Positions 34,888-43,309 of a DNA stretch of 64,000 bases are shown here, piece by piece. The DNA lies in NCBI GenBank assembly GCA_963662985.1, contig OY760067.1, positions 1,798,001-1,862,000 of the forward strand, read 5' to 3'. The DNA is from G963662985 sp963662985. Lineage in GTDB: Bacteria > Chloroflexota > Anaerolineae > Anaerolineales > UBA11579. A program made the position numbers and the translations under genes. The first letter of the stretch is position 1, and each line of letters starts with the position of its first letter. The notes under the pieces are model-generated. The model made no database searches. It had not been told where the DNA came from and saw nothing but the letters and a program-made list of their open reading frames with translations.

Positions 34888-36116
34888 TGCTGGTACAAGT
34901 TATTCGAGAAGCGTTCGATTCTTTGTTGTCGAATAAGTTACGCTCTATTTTGACGATCTTAGGGATCATCATCGGGGTGGGCGCTGTGATTGCGATGATC
35001 GCTTTGGGCGATGGCGCTGAGGCACAGATCACAGGTGAGATTCAGGGGATTGGGTCTGACTTGATTTTTGTGTTTGGCGGGACTGACAATGAAGATGTGC
35101 GCAATGTGAAACCGTTGACGCTTAAGGATGCGGAAGATATTGCGGATCCGTTTAATGCCCCTTCTGTGATGGGCGCTGCTCCGATTGTTTCTCAATCGGG
35201 AGTGGAGTTTACCAAGGCTGGGGAAAGTGTGATTACTTCTATTCGTGGTGTGACGGCGTCATATGACGATGTGCGTTTGGTGGATTTGTTTGACGGTGAG
35301 TTTATTGATGAGACGATGGAACAAGGCCGCGCTTCGGTGGTGGTGTTGGGCTATGGTTTGGCTGAAGATCTGTTTGGCACGGCGAGTGGGCTCTATGGTG
35401 AGACAGTGCGCATTAATGGACAGCAGTTCCGCGTGATTGGTGTGATGGAAGAAGTGCAGGGGATGGATGCGAATGGAGACAATGATTTGGCTTTGGTGCC
35501 GTTGAGCACGGCGCAGGCTCGATTTGTGTCTCGTTCTACTGCGGATGCGGTGGATAATATTTATGTGAGTGCGTATAATTCTGATTTGGTGAAACAAGCG
35601 ACAGAAGAAATTGCGGCTGTGTTGCGGGCAAATCATCATACGGCTGTGGGCTTGGATGATTTTACGATTATTTCACAGGATGATATTTTGGATATTGCTT
35701 CTTCTGTGACGGGGATTTTCACTGTGTTTTTGGGGGGGATTGCGGCGATCAGTTTGTTGGTTGGCGGAATCGGGATTATGAATATTATGTTGGTGAGTGT
35801 GATCGAACGTACGCGGGAGATTGGGTTGCGCAAGGCTTTGGGGGCGCGCAAGAGTGACATTGTGTTGCAATTTTTGACTGAGTCTGTGGTGTTGAGTTTG
35901 TTGGGGGGGATCTTTGGGATTTTGCTGGGCTATGGACTTTCGGCAATTGTGAGCGCGATCGCCTCAAACGCGGGTACGCCTTTTGACCCGGTGGTGAGCG
36001 TGAATGCAATCTTGTTGGCGACGTTGGCTTCTTCGGCGATCGGTGTGTTGGCGGGGTTGTATCCTGCGAATCGAGCAGCGAATTTGGTGCCGGTTGAGGC
36101 GCTTAGATCGGAATAA
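34884..36116 (+). CDS. ABC transporter permease (MacB/FtsX type)
   Basis: 410 aa. The start overlaps the ATPase stop (ATGA), showing translational coupling. An N-terminal helix (LTILGIIIGVGAVIAMIALG), a large extracytoplasmic domain (residues ~45-275) and three C-terminal helices (VFLGGIAAISLLVGGIGIMNIMLVSVIERTREIGLRKALGA) are the MacB core layout. With its partners it probably exports a peptide, lipid or antibiotic-like compound. Unlike proteobacterial MacB, ATPase and permease are separate genes, as in Gram-positive bacteria. Confidence 0.94.
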   Translation: MMLVQVIREAFDSLLSNKLRSILTILGIIIGVGAVIAMIALGDGAEAQITGEIQGIGSDLIFVFGGTDNEDVRNVKPLTLKDAEDIADPFNAPSVMGAAPIVSQSGVEFTKAGESVITSIRGVTASYDDVRLVDLFDGEFIDETMEQGRASVVVLGYGLAEDLFGTASGLYGETVRINGQQFRVIGVMEEVQGMDANGDNDLALVPLSTAQARFVSRSTADAVDNIYVSAYNSDLVKQATEEIAAVLRANHHTAVGLDDFTIISQDDILDIASSVTGIFTVFLGGIAAISLLVGGIGIMNIMLVSVIERTREIGLRKALGARKSDIVLQFLTESVVLSLLGGIFGILLGYGLSAIVSAIASNAGTPFDPVVSVNAILLATLASSAIGVLAGLYPANRAANLVPVEALRSE

Positions 36117-36122
36117 AAAAAT

Positions 36123-36147
36123 ACCGCCCTATTGGGCGGTTTTTTTC
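36123..36147. terminator. Terminator shared by the export operon and the HEPN-like gene
   Basis: CCGCCC-TATT-GGGCGG followed by T8 on +. On the minus strand it overlaps the last codons of the HEPN-like gene. Confidence 0.9.
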
Positions 36148-37112
36148 TTAAACTCAATATTTATTATATTATATAAAATCATTAGAAGCTTTAAGAAAGT
36201 TATTTTATCTCCAAAATTATAATTAATTCCATGCAATATCTGATTTCTACTTATTGATGAAGGGTTACTATTCTTTGCAAAAAATAAATCACCTAATTTA
36301 GAAATTACTTTTTCATCAAAAATGTTATCTGTTTCTTTTTTTAATTGGGTAATAATTTTTTTTTGGTTTGTATTATTGATCTTGTCATGAATGATTCCTT
36401 CAATAATAATTGATATTAATGAAACTGCTCCAAAAAAATATTTATTCTTAAACAATATATATAATTCATTTATGAGTTCAATTCTACTTTTACATAATGG
36501 AGAGTTTTTTAATTGATTAAAAATAAAGTCAATTTCTTTTTCATCTAATATATTAAGAAAAAATCGATCAATTTCATCTTTTGGATTTTCAGAATTTTTT
36601 AAATCTTCAATATGTTCTAATGTTTCATCCCACTCTAAATCATCATAGTATATCCATTCGTAATTTGCATATAAATCAATAATAAATAATATTTTTTTAT
36701 TTGTAATTTCGTAATTAATTTTCCATTTGTTATAATCATCAATATTCAAAATTTGTAATAATTTGCGAGAATCAATAATAGGGACATTAATAAAAGGGGG
36801 GTTCCAATCTAATAAAGTTGATATTTTTGATAAATTAATTGAATTAAAATCTTCTGAAAGTTTTTCTAAAGTTAAAAATAAATTTTGATTTATTTCTTTT
36901 TGAATTGTTGACATTAAGGAATAATGATTTAACAAAGTATTGTTCATTATTTCTGTTTGAATTTTTGACACTGTGGAATTATGATTTAATAAAGAATTGT
37001 TTATTATTTCTGTTTGAATTTTTGACAATATGGAATTATGATTTAATATAGAATTGTTTATTATTTCATATTTTTGTAAAAATTCTTTTGGAATTTTTGG
37101 GAAATTTTGCAT
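36129..37112 (-). CDS. HEPN-like protein with N-terminal tandem repeats
   Basis: 327 aa from ATG 37112; a TTG seven codons upstream is less likely. Residues ~16-72 are three 19-residue repeats of the type EIINNSLLNHNSTVSKIQT, probably a coiled coil. The middle (FINVPIIDSRKL to about residue 200) is not recognised. The C-terminal part has the two-helix FFGAVSLISIIIEGIIHDKI and the motif SRNQILHGINYNFGDK, which contains R-x4-H (RNQILH). That is the active-site pattern of HEPN ribonucleases, common in toxins and abortive-infection proteins. The gene is very AT-rich, alone, and convergent with the export operon, all signs of transfer. Ribonuclease activity is inference. Confidence 0.6.
   Translation of the reverse strand: MQNFPKIPKEFLQKYEIINNSILNHNSILSKIQTEIINNSLLNHNSTVSKIQTEIMNNTLLNHYSLMSTIQKEINQNLFLTLEKLSEDFNSINLSKISTLLDWNPPFINVPIIDSRKLLQILNIDDYNKWKINYEITNKKILFIIDLYANYEWIYYDDLEWDETLEHIEDLKNSENPKDEIDRFFLNILDEKEIDFIFNQLKNSPLCKSRIELINELYILFKNKYFFGAVSLISIIIEGIIHDKINNTNQKKIITQLKKETDNIFDEKVISKLGDLFFAKNSNPSSISRNQILHGINYNFGDKITFLKLLMILYNIINIEFKKKTAQ
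36897..37067 (-). repeat. Three 57-bp tandem repeats inside the HEPN-like gene
   Basis: Each unit encodes 19 residues beginning EI(I/M)NN and ending KIQT or TIQK. The first two are almost identical at DNA level. Confidence 0.85.
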
Positions 37113-37308
37113 TTTTTCTTCTTTTTTAAACAAATATTATATATAATAAATTAAATATAAGTTTATTTTATTATCTTTTTATAAATAAGAGATAATTAAT
37201 TTACTTAATTTTAATGTTTAAGTTAATAATGTGACTAGAATGTAGGTATAAACGATTAGGAGTGTGAGCCGGGTGGCTTGCATGTGTTATTTTGATTGGA
37301 GGTTATTT

Positions 37309-37428
37309 ATGTCGAAAGGTAAAGATGTGAAGAAACCTGAGCGGAAAAAGGCTCAGAAGACGTTGAAGGAAAAACGTCAGGAGAAGAATAAGAAGAAGAG
37401 TGATACTGGTGTTTTGACAAGTAAATAA
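37309..37428 (+). CDS. 39-residue strongly basic protein
   Basis: The frame reads MSKGKDVKKPERKKAQKTLK, then EKRQEKNKKKSDTGVLTSK and a stop; about half of the residues are Lys or Arg. A strong TGGAGG lies six bases before the ATG and a good terminator follows after 5 bp, so the gene is very probably real. It may bind nucleic acid or the ribosome. No family recognised. Confidence 0.72.
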   Translation: MSKGKDVKKPERKKAQKTLKEKRQEKNKKKSDTGVLTSK

Positions 37429-37432
37429 TCTA

Positions 37433-37463
37433 AAAAGAGACTACCGAAAGGCAGTCTCTTTTA
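37433..37463. terminator. Terminator after the basic-protein gene
   Basis: AAGAGACT-ACC-GAAA-GGC-AGTCTCTT with a T-rich tail. It also lies 51 bp beyond the stop of the convergent zinc-ribbon gene. Confidence 0.85.
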
Positions 37464-37513
37464 TTTTGGTTATTTGGATGTCTTTCTCCAAATAGTGTTT
37501 GTTTTTTTTCGGT

Positions 37514-37654
37514 TTAGACGGTGATATATTCAACATCTTTTTTGCAGTGGGGGCATTGGGGAAGATGGTCTGTTGAATTTTTGAGAAATACTTCTTTTCC
37601 ACATTCTTTGCAATAATATGTTCCTTTGCCTGGCTTTTCACCTGTTTTTGACAT
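37514..37654 (-). CDS. 46-residue zinc-ribbon protein
   Basis: The frame reads MSKTGEKPGKGTYYCKECGK then EVFLKN to CPHCKKDVEYITV. The two CxxC pairs (residues 15-18 and 34-37) form a rubredoxin-type zinc ribbon. AGGAG lies six bases before the ATG. A longer open frame in another phase over the same bases (37441-37641) lacks these features and is rejected. The N-terminal GKGTYYCKECG resembles the small zinc-ribbon domain at the start of YjdM/rubredoxin-like proteins. Function unknown. Confidence 0.82.
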   Translation of the reverse strand: MSKTGEKPGKGTYYCKECGKEVFLKNSTDHLPQCPHCKKDVEYITV

Positions 37655-37845
37655 GTCGACTCCTATCTTTACGATTGTGAGACTTGACTAGTCGTTTGGC
37701 ACTAGGAAGAAGGTAACCCGTCTTCGTCTTCAGTATACAGGAAATGAGATGATTAGGGAGAAACTCTCATATGAGATTGAGGCGTAAGAGGGAGGGGGAG
37801 GATGACTTCTATAAAGTAACAATATTGATGAAAAAGGAGTTTGAG

Positions 37846-38250
37846 ATGAAAAAATATGTAAATACGGCGATGTTTTATATGATTTTGGGGTTAGTGTTTG
37901 GGGTGTTTTTCCGAGAGTTTACCAAGTATGTGGCGGTGGCGTGGCCGAATCAATTAGGGCTGCTGCATGTACATACATTGACCTTGGGGATGTTGTTCTT
38001 TTTGATCGTAGCGGAGTTGGTGAAGGTGACGAAGGTCGGGGAAGATAAATTGTTTGGATGGTTTTATGGGGTATATAACGCGGGATTGGGGCTGACCTTG
38101 ACGATGTTGTTGGTGCGAGGGCTCTATCAGGCGCTGCAATGGGAGTCTGTGGGATTAGACGCTTCGATTGCGGGTATGGCTGGGATTGGACATATTCTGC
38201 TGGGTACGGGGTTGGTGTTGTTTTTTATTGCGCTGCGGAGAAATGAATAA
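37846..38250 (+). CDS. DUF2871-type membrane protein
   Basis: 134 aa from ATG 37846, with AAAGGAG seven bases upstream; an upstream open frame is not used. Four helices: TAMFYMILGLVFGVFFREF, LGLLHVHTLTLGMLFFLIVAEL, GVYNAGLGLTLTMLLVRGLY and GIGHILLGTGLVLFFIAL. The conserved HVHTLTLGM and GHILLGTG segments are characteristic of the DUF2871 family, whose His residues suggest a heme or metal site. Function not established. Confidence 0.82.
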   Translation: MKKYVNTAMFYMILGLVFGVFFREFTKYVAVAWPNQLGLLHVHTLTLGMLFFLIVAELVKVTKVGEDKLFGWFYGVYNAGLGLTLTMLLVRGLYQALQWESVGLDASIAGMAGIGHILLGTGLVLFFIALRRNE

Positions 38251-38452
38251 TTAATTCAATACTTTAGACTGAGGAAAGGCTATGCAGAGGCATGGTCTTT
38301 TTTTGTGCTGGCTGTGAATGCGCGTAGCCAATTATAAAACAGAAGGGGTGATGGGGAATATAAAAACAAAAGGAGTGGAATTGAGGGACGGATGTGTTTT
38401 AATTTTTGAGCGGATGTGGTATGATGGGGAAAATTTCTATTGGGAGGTTATG

Positions 38453-38923
38453 ATGAGCGAAGAAAATTTGGTTCAAATTGACGTAAATGAAACTGAAGAA
38501 GTGGTGGCGGTGAGCCAAGAAGGGGAATCATCTAAAGGCGCGTATAAATTTTTGTCCGTGGTAGTGTTTTTGGTGACGGTGATGTTTGCATGGTTTGGGG
38601 CAAATATAGCTAAGAATTTAGTTTCTGATACGCTGGGGATTGTTTTTCGATATCTGTTTATTTTTGCTGGTTTTTATTTATTCCATGCAATTCGGATTGT
38701 GATTAAATCTGAACGTCCAATGACTTTGAAAGAGGGTTTTGATATTGAAAATGCTGAATTGTCAAAAAAATATACTCGTGAAGAATTAAAGGCGATGACT
38801 AAAGAAGGTAAAAAAGAAAGAATGAGAATTTATTGGTCACTGTTTAAATTCTTCATGGCAGTGTTAGTTGTAGGTGGCATTTTGGACATCATTTTTGTAA
38901 CTATTCTTATTCAGTATGTGTAA
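38453..38923 (+). CDS. Hypothetical membrane protein
   Basis: 156 aa from ATG 38453, six bases after GGGAGG; an ATG three bases earlier is too close. A soluble acidic N-terminus (~30 residues) is followed by helices FLSVVVFLVTVMFAWFGANI, FRYLFIFAGFYLFHAIRIVI and, near the C-terminus, FFMAVLVVGGILDIIFVTIL. A charged segment EELKAMTKEGKKERMR lies between. No family recognised. A TGGTATGAT extended -10 lies about 30 bp upstream. Confidence 0.65.
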   Translation: MSEENLVQIDVNETEEVVAVSQEGESSKGAYKFLSVVVFLVTVMFAWFGANIAKNLVSDTLGIVFRYLFIFAGFYLFHAIRIVIKSERPMTLKEGFDIENAELSKKYTREELKAMTKEGKKERMRIYWSLFKFFMAVLVVGGILDIIFVTILIQYV

Positions 38924-38937
38924 GTTTGATTTTAGGA

Positions 38938-38963
38938 AAGAGGCCGAGAGTGGCCTCTTTTTT
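38938..38963 (+). terminator. Terminator
   Basis: AAAGAGGCC-GAGAGT-GGCCTCTTT followed by T4. Confidence 0.9.
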
Positions 38964-39111
38964 ATTTAATATTCATATTTAATGAGGAACATCATGGTTT
39001 GAGAGGAACTATTAGAATTTTGATGAATTTTTTGCTTGGATAGAAACTTTTATTTGTTTATTAACAAATGTGTGATATGATGAAAAATATATATCCTAGC
39101 AGGAGGTGTTG

Positions 39112-40305
39112 ATGAACGTTTTTGTTGTTTTGTCGCTTGGATTTGTTTTTTTCTTAGCATGTTTTTTGGCTTATATGACTGGGCTTTATGTGTTTCCCCG
39201 TGCTGTGAATCATGGGCGTAGATCTTCAATTCCTTTTTTAATTTTATCTGCTATTTTAATTGTGGTGGGTTTTTGGATCCATACGTATGTGTTTGGACAT
39301 TATTTTGTGATTTTACAAGCTGGGGTAGCGATCAATTTTGTGGCAAGCTTTTTTATTTCACGTCCGCCTAACTTGAAGAAAATGCAGGCGAATGGAGAAG
39401 TGGAAAAAATTATTCATGTGTTGAATACTTATTTGGATATATGGTTGTTGATTGAAGCAATGGATGCTTTGGGTGACATGGGGGATAAGCGAGCGATTGA
39501 TCCGATGTTGAATTTTCGAGAACATGAAAGCAAAGTCCTTGTGGAAGCAATGCACGAAAATTTGGTGAAGTTTGGCGATGATGCAGTGGATGTGTTGATT
39601 CAGCGATTGGGCCAAGCAGATGTGGACGCAAATGAATCTTCTTTGCCGTGGATTTGTACTTTGGAACATTTTGAAGGCGAAAAAGTGCGTAAGGTGTTGT
39701 TGGAACATATGGAACATGCCCCTTGGCGTGTGGCGCTTTGTGCGATGGATTCTTTGGTGCGGCAAGGCTGGATGTGGCCGATTGAGGATAAGTTGACTGA
39801 ATTACATCATCGAATTTTGGTATTGGATAGTGATGTGCTTTATGCTGCATTGCAGGCGGATGAAAATGCAAAGGAAATTCCGCTACGTTTGCCGTTGCAT
39901 GCGAGTGAAGATGTGCAATCAGGGAAACAGTTCACCAATTATTCGGTAATCATGGGCGATAATGATACGATGGTGAAACGTGATCTGGTGGAATGGGCAT
40001 ACTTTTTGCGATTGGTGATTGAGCGCGCGGTGGAAGCGGCTTATGTGCCTGAAGCAGGAATTGATTTTTGGAATCAAGCGTGTATTATGGCGCCAGATTA
40101 TGGCTTTGCATGGTATGGGTTGGGGTGTGTGCATGCTTTGAATGAAGAAAAAGAGATTGCGTTGGCGGTGTTGGAGCAAGCTTATTTGAAGACATATAAT
40201 AAGAGCTTTGAGATTTATAAGACTACGGCTGAAGTGGGACGAGGTGAATTCACTACGCAGAAGTATATTAATAAAATCAATTCTTATTTACATCAACTCA
40301 AATAA
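39112..40305 (+). CDS. Membrane protein with HEAT/TPR-like C-terminal domain
   Basis: 397 aa from ATG 39112; AGGAGG ends five bases before it, while GTG and TTG just upstream are rejected. Three N-terminal helices (residues ~5-85) are followed by a cytoplasmic helical-repeat region: DALGDMGDKRAIDPMLNF and EHAPWRVALCAMDSLVRQ are HEAT-like, and PDYGFAWYGLGCVHALNEEKEIALAVLEQAY is TPR-like. Likely a scaffold. The convergent terpene-cyclase-fold gene ends 3 bp after its stop. Confidence 0.7.
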   Translation: MNVFVVLSLGFVFFLACFLAYMTGLYVFPRAVNHGRRSSIPFLILSAILIVVGFWIHTYVFGHYFVILQAGVAINFVASFFISRPPNLKKMQANGEVEKIIHVLNTYLDIWLLIEAMDALGDMGDKRAIDPMLNFREHESKVLVEAMHENLVKFGDDAVDVLIQRLGQADVDANESSLPWICTLEHFEGEKVRKVLLEHMEHAPWRVALCAMDSLVRQGWMWPIEDKLTELHHRILVLDSDVLYAALQADENAKEIPLRLPLHASEDVQSGKQFTNYSVIMGDNDTMVKRDLVEWAYFLRLVIERAVEAAYVPEAGIDFWNQACIMAPDYGFAWYGLGCVHALNEEKEIALAVLEQAYLKTYNKSFEIYKTTAEVGRGEFTTQKYINKINSYLHQLK

Positions 40306-40308
40306 TTT

Positions 40309-41220
40309 TCAGATCTGTTGATAGAAATTTAATACACGTAATGCACGGAGAGTGTTGAAGCGTGAGGGCTTGCCGGTGGGTTCCATGTCGAAGTGGACTT
40401 GACCGGTGTGTTTGGCTTGGACTGGCCAAGTGCCGTCTTTGCGTTGTTTGCTTTTAAGTAGGTCAAGGGCATCTTGCATGCGGGAGTCATAGGGGATTTG
40501 GGCGAGTTGGAAATAGTCGAGGGCGCGAAGGATGTCATAGAACCAGCGAGGAGGGTAGGAGAGCATGGTGAAAGATTTTTTGATGATTTCTCCGGTGTGG
40601 TCAGATTTGTAGAGACGGTGCATGAGGATAAATTCAATACTAGTGGCTTGGGCTTGGGCGAGTTCTTCTTTTCGGTAGGTGTAGTGATTTTGATTGAGGG
40701 ATTGGATGCCTTCTAAGACGGAGAGAGTGGTGTGGAGGGAGGAGTGGATGGGATGAGAGCGATCTTTTTCGCAATTAAAACCGCCATCGGGCATGAGTTG
40801 ATCGAGGAGAAAGTCTATGATGGATTCGAGGTCTGTTTGTGGTGCTTGGAAATGGGCAGCATAGTTGAGGAACATGCCATTGATACACTCATCTGATGTG
40901 ATGCTTCCAAGAGGATTTTTGTAATCTGATAATAAGATGTTGAGGATGCGGGTGATTTGGGGGAGTGGCAGGACTTCGAGGTTGCGGAGGTCGAGAAGGG
41001 TGTAGTGAGTGGAGATCCATTTAGGTTGATAGAAATCTCTGCCCCAATGTCCATTAGGATTTTGGAGAGAGAGGAAACGTTGGGCAAACCCTTGAGTGTG
41101 AATTTGGTTGCGGAGATGGGTGAGTGTTTCGGTTTGGGAGTGGAGCAGGTCACGGTGGGTTTGGTATTGGATGCTGATATCTCCTTGGAGGAGCCAATGG
41201 ATTAATTGGAGTTGGTTCAT
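40309..41220 (-). CDS. Terpene-cyclase/prenyltransferase alpha-barrel-fold protein
   Basis: 303 aa from ATG 41220. It has repeats like those in squalene-hopene cyclases and prenyltransferase beta subunits: FLSLQNPNGHWGRDFYQPKW, LMPDGGFNCEKDR, LKSKQRKDGTWPVQAKH (QW-like motifs). The DxDD acid of true squalene-hopene cyclases is not seen, so cyclase activity is doubtful. Such single-domain proteins are widespread in Chloroflexota and Firmicutes with unknown role. The spacing before the ATG is A-rich with only a weak AAGAGA. Confidence 0.75.
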   Translation of the reverse strand: MNQLQLIHWLLQGDISIQYQTHRDLLHSQTETLTHLRNQIHTQGFAQRFLSLQNPNGHWGRDFYQPKWISTHYTLLDLRNLEVLPLPQITRILNILLSDYKNPLGSITSDECINGMFLNYAAHFQAPQTDLESIIDFLLDQLMPDGGFNCEKDRSHPIHSSLHTTLSVLEGIQSLNQNHYTYRKEELAQAQATSIEFILMHRLYKSDHTGEIIKKSFTMLSYPPRWFYDILRALDYFQLAQIPYDSRMQDALDLLKSKQRKDGTWPVQAKHTGQVHFDMEPTGKPSRFNTLRALRVLNFYQQI

Positions 41221-41420
41221 TTTTTTCTCTTTACTTTTTTCTTTAGGCTTTCTTTTTAATTGTATAGGTTTTGTGAAGGTAAGCAAAGTAGTGTCATCAT
41301 ATTCACTTAACCGGATGAGCTAATTTCTTATTATTATTAGAATAGGTTCTTAATCATTTCTGAATAATTGGCCTTTATACTAAGCAAAGATTAATAATTC
41401 TGAAAGGGAGATTGTTTTAT

Positions 41421-42257
41421 ATGATGGCGAAGAAATCAAAGAAGGGGATCAAAATTCGTAGCGTTGTGCAAATTGTGTTTTTTGCATTGATTGCGATGAT
41501 TGCAATTAATCATTCATTGGAGCGTGGCTTTTTGGAGAATACGTTCTTGGGTGATTTGAACTTGCATGGGGTGTGTCCATTTGGGGGCGTGGTGACGCTC
41601 TATCAACTTTTCACGGTGGGAAGTTTTGTGCAGAAAATCTCAGCATCTTCATTGGTGTTGATGGTGTTGGTGTTGGGATTGGCAATCTTTTTTGGTCCAG
41701 TATTTTGTGGATGGGTGTGCCCGATGGGGACGATTCAGGAATGGTTCGGCAAGCTTGGGAAACGCATTTTTAAGAAACGTTATAATCATTTTGTGCCAAA
41801 GAAGTTGGATGCTGTGTTGCGCTATTTACGCTATGGGTTGTTGGCATGGGTGATTTATATGACGGCGATGACGGGTAAGTTGGTGTTTAGTGATATTGAT
41901 CCTTATTATGCTTTGTTCAATTTTTGGACTGGTGAAGTGGCAATTGCTGGATTGGTAATTTTGGGTGTGACTTTGGTGGGTGCTTTGTTTGTGGAACGTC
42001 CGTGGTGTAAGTATGCTTGCCCTTATGGTGCTTTGCTTGGTTTGACCAATTTATTCCGCGTGTTTTCGATTCGCCGATCTGAATCCAGTTGTATATCCTG
42101 CGGGTTGTGCTCCAAGGAATGCCCGATGAATATTGACGTACAACATACGACCAATGTGCGCAATCATCAATGTATTAGCTGTATGGAATGTACTTCTGAA
42201 GCAGTTTGCCCAGTGGCTGACACAGTGATGGTGAGCGTGAAAGGATTGGACCGATGA
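41421..42257 (+). CDS. NapH/NosR-type membrane 4Fe-4S protein
   Basis: 278 aa from ATG 41421, ten bases after GGGAG. Four or five helices carry the membrane CP motifs FCGWVCPMGT and WCKYACPYGA typical of NapH/NosR/RdxA-like electron-transfer proteins. Near the C-terminus two ferredoxin clusters are encoded: CISCGLCSKECP and CISCMECTSEAVCP. It probably passes electrons from the quinol pool to an extracytoplasmic partner. The next gene overlaps by four bases (ATGA) and encodes a membrane-anchored CxxC protein, a likely partner. Confidence 0.88.
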   Translation: MMAKKSKKGIKIRSVVQIVFFALIAMIAINHSLERGFLENTFLGDLNLHGVCPFGGVVTLYQLFTVGSFVQKISASSLVLMVLVLGLAIFFGPVFCGWVCPMGTIQEWFGKLGKRIFKKRYNHFVPKKLDAVLRYLRYGLLAWVIYMTAMTGKLVFSDIDPYYALFNFWTGEVAIAGLVILGVTLVGALFVERPWCKYACPYGALLGLTNLFRVFSIRRSESSCISCGLCSKECPMNIDVQHTTNVRNHQCISCMECTSEAVCPVADTVMVSVKGLDR

Positions 42258-43048
42258 AATTAAATTCTAAGATAATCAGTGTGATTGTGTTGGTGGTGAT
42301 GTTGGGAGGTGTGTTGACCTCAGTTGGACTTGGTTTGTGGAGTTCTGAAGAAGACCGAACACCAAGTACGTTGGATTTGAATGCTTTGGAAGCAGCTGGT
42401 GTGGATGTGGATGGGACTGTTGTTTATGACCCTGAGGATATTCGTGGGAGTTCTTCTTTTGCAGAAATTAGTGACTATTTTGGGGTGCCGGTGGATGTTT
42501 TGGCGACTGCTTTCATGGTGCCGGAAGATGAGGATGCGGGTAGCTTCCAAAATAAGGATCTTGAAGAAGTGTGTGTGGTGTGTGATGATGAGATGGAAGT
42601 GGGCAATGGCTCGGTGAAGTTCTTTGTATCCCTTTATAACGGAATTCCTTATGTGTTTGAAGATGGGGATGAGGATGTGTATTTATTTGCGCCGGCAGTG
42701 GAGATTTTGAAGGATCGTGGTAATTTGGATGCGGAGATGATTGCTTATTTAGATGCGCATACGATTAATAATGTATTGGGTGAAGTTGTGGATGAGAGCG
42801 GAGAAGTTGTAGAAGCAACAGCAGTGGTCGAAGATCATGATGAGAATGAGATGAAGGTGAACCGCAACACTAATTTTGCAGAAGTTTTGAGCTGGGGTGT
42901 GAGCCAAGAGGACATTGAAGGTGTGTTGGGGATGGAGATGCCGAATAAGTTGACGATGATCTTTGATTTTTGTACAGAGAATGAGCTTTCTTTTGGGACG
43001 ATTAAGACGGAATTGCAGGTGCTAGTAGATGCGCTTGTAGTGGAATGA
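42254..43048 (+). CDS. Membrane-anchored extracytoplasmic protein with a CxxC motif
   Basis: 264 aa. An N-terminal signal or anchor helix (IISVIVLVVMLGGVLTSVGLGLW) is followed by an acidic domain. VCVVCDD (about residues 107-113) is a CxxC that could be redox-active or bind a cofactor. Two segments FAEISDYFGVPVDVLATAF and FAEVLSWGVSQEDIEGVLG look like repeats of one small helical motif. Translationally coupled to the NapH-like gene by a four-base overlap, so they probably form one complex. A decayed partial copy lies at 48138. Confidence 0.7.
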   Translation: MKLNSKIISVIVLVVMLGGVLTSVGLGLWSSEEDRTPSTLDLNALEAAGVDVDGTVVYDPEDIRGSSSFAEISDYFGVPVDVLATAFMVPEDEDAGSFQNKDLEEVCVVCDDEMEVGNGSVKFFVSLYNGIPYVFEDGDEDVYLFAPAVEILKDRGNLDAEMIAYLDAHTINNVLGEVVDESGEVVEATAVVEDHDENEMKVNRNTNFAEVLSWGVSQEDIEGVLGMEMPNKLTMIFDFCTENELSFGTIKTELQVLVDALVVE

Positions 43049-43068
43049 GTGAATTGAATTTTGGATTG

Positions 43069-43099
43069 AAGCGCTTGACTTGGTCAGGCGCTTTTTTTG
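43069..43099 (+). terminator. Terminator, copy 1 of the AAGCGC family
   Basis: AAGCGC-T-TGAC-TTG-GTCA-G-GCGCTT with T7. The same hairpin recurs at 46852 and 48329. Confidence 0.9.
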
Positions 43100-43309
43100 T
43101 ATTTTAAATACAAAGACAAATATTATGTGATCTAAAGTATATATTTTGAAACATTCTTATTATTTATTAAGGGGGAGGTACGTTGAAATTTAGTTTTGTT
43201 TTTCTCTACTTGTATTTGCTTTTGAAATCTTTATAATTAAAATTAAGTTTAATTATAAAATAATAAAAATTAATTTATTATTTACCAATCTTCATGTTGG
43301 GAGGAATCT

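Noticed and set aside
37441..37641. 66-codon open frame on the minus strand
   Set aside because: The overlapping 46-aa frame at 37514-37654 has two CxxC pairs and a ribosome site, so it is the real gene.
40309..41220. Functional squalene-hopene cyclase
   Set aside because: The protein is half the usual length and the DxDD catalytic motif is absent.
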